From assembly GCA_030267565.1 (NCBI GenBank), contig BRXU01000024.1, positions 1,534,501 to 1,598,500 on the forward strand: 64,000 nt of DNA, given 5' to 3'. The notes under the pieces are model-generated. The model made no database searches, had not been told where the DNA came from, and saw only the letters and a list, made by a program, of their open reading frames with translations. Shown piece by piece: positions 56,604 through 64,000 of the stretch. Every line of letters begins with the position of its first letter. The stretch's first letter is position 1. The translations under genes and the position numbers were made by a program. Source of the stretch: Pleodorina starrii (lineage: Eukaryota; Chlorophyta; Chlorophyceae; Chlamydomonadales; Volvocaceae).

Positions 56604-57939
56604 TGGGGGCGGACACAACCCCTCCTCGCCCGCCTTCACGATTCTGCGCGTTCCATCACCTTTGGCCATAGATGTAGCACGTTGGCAACCACCTTTGGCG
56701 CGAAAGAAGCAGTCGGCATTCTCGGGCGCGCACGGTCCATGCCCCTGCGGTGATACCTGAAAAAAATCCGGCACCGCACAATTTATACGGCATACGGCGC
56801 CACCGCCCCGACTAGGTGACGTGCCTTGAGTGCGCCACAGTGTGCGTGGCACACCAAGCAGTTGAGTCAAATGTGCACACGTAGTGTGCCGGTTGGCGTC
56901 GGGGGAAGTCGGCGGTCGCTGCATGGTAGTGTGGGAAGTGCGGGGCCGTCGAAGGTAGGCGAGGCGCCCCGTGTCTTAAAGCTCCGGAGTTGGGGTCTGC
57001 TTATTTGGGCGGATGGCATTCATCACACTGGCAGGTACCACCAAGGCACCACTGCGCAAGGATTGGACACAGGGGCAAGCGGCACTAGTAGCGAGGTTTC
57101 ATGTCGTGCGACTGCACGAAATGGATCGCGACTGGTGCCGAGAGGTTGCGTTTGGGTAGGCAATGCTTTGCGTGGAAATGCAGCCATACTACCCATAACC
57201 CACAACCGCTTTGACGATATGGTAGGTCCACACTCATTCCATAGCCCGCCGTGTAGTCTCTTCATATCACATGAAAGCAACTCAATGAAAATTAACACAA
57301 AACTGAAATTTGGTCCACGCCAACGGGCGTTCAACCCGCGCATTTGTCGCAGGCTACTCGTGCAAATCACACGTCACGTACCATCTACCATGCGATCGCT
57401 TTCTAGTGTGCCTTCCCTCACAGTACATCTTGACCTATGACAGTTCACATAACGCATAATGTCCGAAGCGGGTACAGTGAAAGGCTGCACTGCAATGTAG
57501 GCGTGCATCATGCATTTGTCAACCTTGAACTCAGGGTCACAGCCCCACTCGCCCCGAACTCTCTCACCAGCCCGTCCGTGCCCATGTGCGTTCAAATGAG
57601 CGCCAAGGGGAAGCCCCCGCGCACACCTCCGCCGGGTTATGACCTGCCCCAACTGTCATACGGCGGTAGATGGACCTTGCGAGCTGCACAAGTCGGAATT
57701 GTGTCCGCGCCCCTGTCCCCAAGAAGACAACACCGGGAAGGAGGCCCTAATAGACTCTCCGGCAGGTCTCCCCCACCATATCCCCTGGTGCGGCCGCTGC
57801 ATCGCCCCAGTGGTGATAACACCAGAGCAGCAAAGCCCGCAGCAAGTAATGGAGGTCCGCCGCAATGGAGATCCGTTGTCCCCAACGCACGGCCGTCGCC
57901 GATCTGTACTACCCACGGCCGGAGAGTGCCAACACCCCA
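56604..57939. other. Region downstream of the PLOD-type gene
   Basis: No supported gene. A plus-strand frame at 57639-58097 begins with a Cys pattern (CPNCHTAVDGPCELHKSELC), possibly a zinc-binding fragment of a mobile element, but it overlaps the 3' coding end of the minus-strand gene in antisense and its reality is doubtful. Confidence 0.4.
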
Positions 57940-60161
57940 CTACCCGGCTATGCCACTCCCACTCCCACTCGCACTCCCACTCGCACCCCGTGGTGCAGCG
58001 GTGCAGCCCGGTGGGAATGTCCGCTCTACATGCGTGTACGGGATCTTGCAGGGCCCTGCCATCTCAAGCCCTGAGAAGTCGAGCGCCTGCTTGCTGAGGT
58101 CGCCGCAAAAGTCGCCGTAGCGGGTTAGCTTGCCATCCACCAGCAATTGCAAGCTCGGTTGGGGCAAGTAGCCCTTGCCCACAATAGCATCGCGATGGTC
58201 CTCCAGCTGCTGCTTTCCGTTGACTCCGTTGCCGTGGAGGAAGGCCGGGGCGGCGGCGGTGAGGTTGTACGCGATCCGCGGGCACGTGAGCACCAGGTTT
58301 TGCGATTGGCAGGCGAGGCTGATGCAGAACTGCGACTTATAGTCCAGCGAGAGGCCGTAATGGTTGCCCATAAGGTAGGTCAGGGACAGGATGCCCTGGT
58401 CGCTGCGCCGCTGCAGGAAGACGGCGAGGGTCTGGGGGGGCAGCCAGCTGGCGTTCGTTGCGGTGTTCATGAGGAAGTCTGCGAACAGATATGGGACGGG
58501 CAGCAGGGAGGGGCATCAGTCCAGGGGGGGCGGGGGTAATTAAAACGGCCCGGGACGAGGAGACGCAACGCAGTTACCTGGGATATTACCTGAGGGGGCG
58601 GGGGACGATATCCGTGCAGATCAGCGCGGTGCATTCATGAGGTGTGTCCGTGTGCACCCGATGATCCCAACAGCTCAGCACACAGAACATGGCTCGGGAC
58701 TCGGGACGTACTTACGACTCATCAGGTGGCGGTGGTGGTGGAATGCACACCCAACGGATGTGTCCCGGCAGATTTCATTGCTTTCCCCCAACCTTCATCA
58801 TTTGCCGGCTCTGCAGCCCCTTCATCGACACGTACATAGCCCTTACCCGCTGCATCACTAAAGTACTTGCTCATGACCAGCGCCCGGCCGATCATGCAGC
58901 CGCTGTTGATGTACTTGTTGGGAAGTTGGATGGTGGGATTCAGTTGTTCGTACAGGTGAGCGTAATCATGGATAGCCGGAGGGTAGATGCTGCGCTCCGT
59001 GGAGACGTGGAAAACCGGCGCTCCGGCGGCCATGAAGCTGGCCAGCAGCGCCTCCGAAGACAGCTGTGTGGCCATGTCGCTAGCGTCCAGGATAGCGACC
59101 ACGTCCGTGGGGGCCACCGACGGCTGCGACAAGGCGTATCGCAGGATGAGAATCTTCTGGACGTTGACCGCTTGCGGGTAGTCCAGATGCTCGCCCGCGA
59201 TGGTCAAGCCCACCACATGCAGCGTGAGGTTGCTGCCGGCCGCTGTGTCCACCAGAAAGCGACACATCTGGTGCAGCAACCGCTTGCGGGCTACCTCCAA
59301 CTTGGCTCGCAGCGGCACGAACACGTGCACCGTGGGCGCCTTGGGCGCTGGGGCGGCGGCAGAGCCACTACCCGTGCGGCGCGCCAGGAACAAGTTCACA
59401 GGGCGCTGCCTGCCGTACGTCTCATCCTCAAACACCTGGTGGACGTTGCTGGAGATATTGACGCCGTCAAAGCCGCCCCAAAGCACGGAGAAGTTCTGTT
59501 TGGTGGCGGCGACGGCCAGATCGAGCAGCTGCTGGCGGGCGCATGCTTGGGGATCGGCAGGCAGCATTACGGCCGCGGTGTGGATGGCGTCCTGGGATAG
59601 CAGTTTCTGCACCACCTCCATCAACGAAGCCGAGCAACCCCCACGGCGCAAGTTAACTTGAAGTACAACGCGGTTATTGCTGCCGTACTGACTGGTATCC
59701 CCTCCGAATTGGAGGTTCTGGCCAGCACCCGTGAGCCCCCGCGAGATGTCCGCTAACGGACGGCTGGTGGGGTGCAGGTTGACGGACAGCTGCGGCAGCC
59801 GCTTCGCTAGGTCCAAGGCGCACAGCCCCGGCCCGCCCAGCTCGAGGAAGGAGCACTGTTGGCAGCCGCCCGCCGCTGATAGCGTGTTGGCAAGTTGTGT
59901 GCATGACCAGAGCGCCTCGCCCAGGGTTGAGGTGTCGTCCTTGGGGGCCATTGCCACTTTCGCCGAGCCAAAGTGCACCACTTCATATTCTGGTTGCTGC
60001 TGATGTTGATGCTGCTGATGCTGCTGTAGGTTTCGGCGGGAGTGCCTCGAGTGGCTGTCGCTTGAGACCAAAGGGACAGACGCCGTTGCCCATCCCACAG
60101 CCCATATTGACAGCAAAAAAAGCGACCGCAGCCCCCCCCTCTTAACTCCGAGCATCAGCAA
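57940..60161 (-). CDS. Secretory PLOD-type (lysyl hydroxylase-like) glycosyltransferase
   Basis: Two minus-strand exons, 60161-58847 and 58478-57940, phase-1 junction, 617 residues. Residues 11-27 are a signal peptide or membrane anchor (LRSLFLLSIWAVGWATA), followed by a Gln/His-rich linker. The C-terminal half matches the glycosyltransferase domain of procollagen lysyl hydroxylases: VVAILDASDM (DxxD at 359-362, metal/UDP-sugar site), NKYINSGCMIG (416-424), RRSDQGILSL, LDYKSQFCISL, and LHGNGVNGKQQL (HGNG at 521-524). No hydroxylase domain follows. The N-terminal part (about 84-260) has a block CSFLELGGPGLCALDLAKRL like a methyltransferase motif I, only suggestive. The C-terminus ends in an Ala/Gly/Ser run encoded by simple repeats. 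Likely role: glycosylation of secreted proteins in ER or Golgi; substrate unknown. A second ATG two codons downstream is an alternative start. Confidence 0.77.
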
Positions 60162-63100
60162 TTCACTGCCTGTGCAGGAGGGTCCGTGTATAGCAGGAAG
60201 TAGGGCGAAGCCGTTAGTGCGCGGCCAAGGAGACGCGATTCAACTGTTGCTATAGCGTCGTGTGCACGCTGAGTACTTTCCTCAAATCAGAGCACATGGC
60301 TAACGTTACCCTGTACATCCCTCTCTTCGCTGCAAACCTCCGTTACTCCCTTTGCTGAACGCCAACATCATAATGTGGTCACGACTGCAACAGCCGACAT
60401 GACAAGATGGAGGCCGCTGCAGTAGTTGTTGCACACAGCTAAGATACCACAGGTAACAGTGTGCGCGCAGCAATGTCTTATCGAAGAAGAGCAAGGATAG
60501 GTGCCAGATGAGGTTATGAGCAGTCGATACCCGCCTACTCTGTCAAGCTATATGCTTATGCACCGGATTATGTGCCGGATTGAAGAGTTGAAGTATTGAA
60601 GCCCACTAACACCAAAAGCAGCTGGTAAGGAAAGACGGCCTCCGGACGAGCAAGATGCCGTCATCGCTATCCAGCACGAAATCTTGCATAAACGAATATC
60701 CGCTGCCATATTATGAGAAAACGAAAGGATTATTAAACTCACCAGATAATTGCCCGTCTACGTGGGCTCCAAAGGGGCCTGGCATCAGGTAGCCTTCATC
60801 AATGATCAGCTAGCAAACTTGACCTAACGCTCCTCTCCAAGGTGTATGCAAAACAGTCTAAATGTGAAGCGCGTGGCTCAAGAGCATCCCTACTGACGTA
60901 CGAATGCGCCCACCTTTATTGCTGTGCCTGTCATGGTGCAATGCGGCCCTTATTCGCACTTGACGTGTGTTGACACACCATGGATGGATGTTACAAGCTT
61001 CAGTGAGCTCGTACGGCCCAAACGAACCCGGAGGCTCATGAACCGTTGACACACCACAGGTTATAAACGCCGGCCGGACGGGGTACGACAGCATGCTGGA
61101 CGGGGCTCCGGACGGGAAACGGACGCTGTCCAAACGATCGGAAACGTACTGACGAAGGTTGCCCAAGACCTGTATTCATGTTAAGGAAATGACCATAGGC
61201 TTCGACCGGCCGCGTCCTTGCTTTCCGACGCTCGAAAGGGCGAAATGCAGTGCTATGGTGGCTGAATGTTGTGCCCAGACTACCACGAAACGATGAAAAC
61301 CACGTACATTGTTACCATTTCGCTTGTGTAGTGGAGCCTGGCGCGTAAAACCAGTGATTTTCAAGAATATGCGGATGGTCACCTTTGACACGATTGGAAT
61401 ATATGCAAATTCTGCTGAATATCTGGGAATGGGGCTCGCAGCGTTGTGAGGGCAGCTGGTGCGTGCTGGGGAGATGCGCGGCATACTACGGGTTTCATGA
61501 AGCATGCAAGAAATGTTACTTGGAAAGAATAAAATAATTCGAAGCAAGGACCTGAAACGATGACACAAACACCGTGCCCGGCCACCCCCACCAACCGCGC
61601 CCGGCTTTCCCCCGCGCTCCCTGACATCCCCATGCCTGGTTTGCTAAGTGCGTGGTCGGAGCGGGCCTTGCCCAGCTCAAACGGCCCCCGTCGGTGCAAG
61701 AGAGTCAACTATGCGTCTCCCGTCCCTCTACGGTTACCCAATCAGTGCCTGCAAGGTTCCATTCCTGCCCGCCCAGCCTTCTGCCCCGCGCTTTCCCACC
61801 TGCACTGGACGCATCTTGCTAATATGGACCCATGGATATGCCATGCGTGCGAAACGGGGCCTGGATGCAAACACCGGGACCACCATTACATGCATTCCTA
61901 ACGGGCTCCAAGGGCTAACTTGCTTCTTGCTTGTACAGTGGTTACAGTAGGCTGGTAACTGACACCGTGCAGCAGGACAGAGTGCTGCCTAACCCAACCA
62001 AACAAGGTTGGTTGAGCGAATCCTGTGACCCCAAGCCACGTTTAAAACCCATGAGAACCATGCTTTTACAATGACTCCATTCATGTACGACCAATACGTA
62101 CAAAGTTCTTGATAACGGCTGGAAGCAACAAAAACGCGCTTTGGCATGAAGTCAGTCAACCAAAGCACAGCCACGCACACACTGCAATGCTTCCCAAATA
62201 CACATGCAAACAGCTCGCTCAGTTCGAGAAATGGCACTCGTACGGACGCACGACCGGCCAGAACACGGTACGGGATAAGGGAGGTCAGCGGCTGTCCCAA
62301 ATCGACTCTTGGCCCCGCCCCCCGCCCTCAAGGTTAGCAACAGCAGCAGCTGATGTCGGCTCCCGCCATCCCTAAGCCGTACACTTATACCGGGGCACCG
62401 GTACTTCTTGACGTCTTCCTAGATCCCCTTTTAGGCCCACCCTTTGGCCTTCGCACTCCGCTCCTCGTTACCCGGGGGCGGGGTGGGGTGGAGCGGCCAC
62501 TTACTACCGTATCAAGATTTCTCAGCCAGCCAGCGCGCAGCCATTGAAATGGACACACCGTCGTATGCCTCAGTAAAGATTTCCAAACAGAGTAAAGGTA
62601 AGACTAATGAAACCATAAGGCTCAAGAGGTATTAAACCGCGCATCGCAAAACGCAACAGCCGCGAAACAACCCACCCACCCGCACATGCCATACGCACAA
62701 ACGCACCTGGATCTGCACTGTCGTACAATGCCGAAGACCCGCACCACTGTTCCGCGGCTCAAACGGCCCCATCCTGCATCCCGCTCGTAAGCCCGCCGTT
62801 TAAACACCAAGGAGTCGACAGGGCCGAATGCCGCGCCCTGAAGACAAACATCAACACCGGGACAATAACACCCGTGCTTCGCCCATTGGGCCTCGCCCAA
62901 CCCTGGGCTTCTCCCAATCCGAGAAAGGAGTATCGATGTTGCGGCCTCGATCCACCGGTCGGCCAACAGACAAGCAAACGCGCAGAGTGACCAGTAGCAG
63001 CAGCAACAGTGACGGAAGCAGCAGCAGCAAATCACAGCCGACACCAGACAACACTGTAAAGCCCTCCCTGGCACATCTGTCTTTCCTGCCTGACCGGTCT

Positions 63101-63837
63101 GCCGCCAGCCCGCCGGCTCGCAGGAGATCGCCCAGGCAGGCATCAACGGTTGCTTGTCCGCAATGAAACGGTGACGAGCAACAGCGACACAACCTTGTAC
63201 GACACGTACCCGGCAGCGCCATTTTACCCGTCCCGATTATGGCGATTCGCCCAAGCCAGCAGCACAGCACAGCCATTGGCCCGTTCCCTGTCCCCTTCAT
63301 CCTGTGCGCTTGCAGAGCCCGACACGGATCAGCAGAGTCAGAAGTGACCGTCACTGCCGCACTGCACTGCAGGGATTTCGCCGATGGGCTCCAGGTCGGC
63401 TTTTCTCTGTACCGCTTCGCCCCAATCCTCGGCAACAGCGCAAACACCACCAACAGTGCACACATCACAGGTCCACCTACCGAGGCAAAGGCGCCGCGCG
63501 GGCCCCCATCCGCGCCCGACTTGTCTAGAGGCCTCCCTTCAGTCAGGCCCTCGCTCACAAAATGAGGCCCTGAAGTCTTCTTTCTGTCCTGCCCTGCCCC
63601 GCCCTGCTCATCCGTGTGGTCCACAGACAGCTCACGCCGCCTACTAGCCCTCAACGCCCCCACCTTTCCTGAATCTGCCTCCGGCGTGTGCGCGCGGGCG
63701 CATCCGACGAACACTATACACGCCCTCACTCGCACACTCTGGTGCTCGCTCCCGCTGCGGCCGCATATCATCACGCCACCTTGAATCGCACTCCAACACC
63801 TTGCATCACATCCGAAGCAACTGCGGCAGCAGCTCCG
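60162..63837. other. 3.7-kb region without a recognised gene
   Basis: Upstream of the PLOD-type gene and presumably including the 3' UTR of the minus-strand gene whose last exon is at 63838-63957. Frames include a 307-codon minus-strand one (63774-62851), but its composition is that of UTR/intron shadow and no domain is evident. Minus-strand TGTAA signals (TTACA) occur near 61884 and 61930. Confidence 0.4.
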
Positions 63838-63957
63838 TCACTTCTTGTTGCTTCCGCGCACCGCCACTCCCTTGGTGGTGCCCCCGTGTACGGCATGCAG
63901 GTCGGCGCACTTCTCCGGCTCCCAGGGATCCTTTGGGTGGCGCGCCTCGTGATGCAT
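63838..63957 (-). CDS. Last exon of a possible small C2H2 zinc-finger protein (partial)
   Basis: Minus-strand exon after a CAG acceptor at 63960-63958 encodes MHHEARHPKDPWEPEKCADL then HAVHGGTTKGVAVRGSNKK and stop. The HHEARHPK segment resembles the second half of the ZNF706 / At2g23090-like zinc finger (eukaryotic small basic proteins with HxxxxHPK), and the small basic tail suits that family. The upstream exons, including the Cys pair, lie beyond the right edge, so the family call is tentative. The reading frame itself is supported by the acceptor and the clean stop. Confidence 0.4.
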   Translation of the reverse strand: MHHEARHPKDPWEPEKCADLHAVHGGTTKGVAVRGSNKK

Positions 63958-64000
63958 CTGACGGAAGTGAGGTGAGGAGATAGAGATGAGACCGCAGAAT

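Noticed and set aside
57639..58097. Plus-strand frame starting with a CxxC pattern
   Set aside because: Overlaps, in antisense, the conserved 3' exon of the PLOD-type gene; cysteine spacing alone is not enough to call a gene.
62851..63774. 307-codon minus-strand frame
   Set aside because: No domain; dominated by Leu and Arg runs from simple sequence, and lies where the 3' UTR of the adjacent minus-strand exon is expected.

Overview
The window looks like nuclear DNA of a volvocine (Chlamydomonas-like) green alga. This is inferred from intron-dense genes with GT..AG introns in GC-rich, microsatellite-laden DNA, TGTAA polyadenylation-type signals, an EGF-exostosin glycosyltransferase typical of volvocine genomes, and a plant/algal catalase and eIF3m. 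No species is assigned. Most long reading frames here are shadows of GC-rich introns, so genes were rebuilt exon by exon from conserved protein blocks, splice sites and matching intron phases.

Region 1 (1-37 kb) is gene-dense. It holds eIF3m on the minus strand (cut by the left edge); a 23-exon, 915-residue secreted EGF/GT47 exostosin-like glycosyltransferase on the plus strand; a convergent 11-exon class III PLP aminotransferase on the minus strand; and a 13-exon, 494-residue catalase on the plus strand. The two exon-rich models at 3.7-19.1 kb and 21.1-29.3 kb close perfectly in frame.

Region 2 (about 37-57 kb) is repeat-rich. It contains a 3.3-kb inverted repeat with 134-bp subrepeats, three copies of a hairpin-bearing 150-bp module that ends near TGTAA, a decayed LINE reverse transcriptase, a dispersed 560-bp repeat with a GC-rich hairpin head, other duplicated blocks and a 62/63-bp minisatellite. 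Inside it lies one probable six-exon minus-strand gene (46.3-49.9 kb) of unknown function.

Region 3 (57-64 kb) has a two-exon minus-strand gene for a secretory-pathway protein with a lysyl-hydroxylase-type (PLOD) glycosyltransferase domain. At the right edge is the last exon of a possible small zinc-finger protein.

The genes do not form a pathway. Two unrelated secretory glycosyltransferases occur in the same 64 kb, which fits the glycoprotein-rich walls of these algae. Catalase and the aminotransferase are divergently arranged around a 2.6-kb spacer. The most unusual signal is the module with paired, compensatory changes in a predicted stem, found tail-to-tail inside the large inverted repeat.
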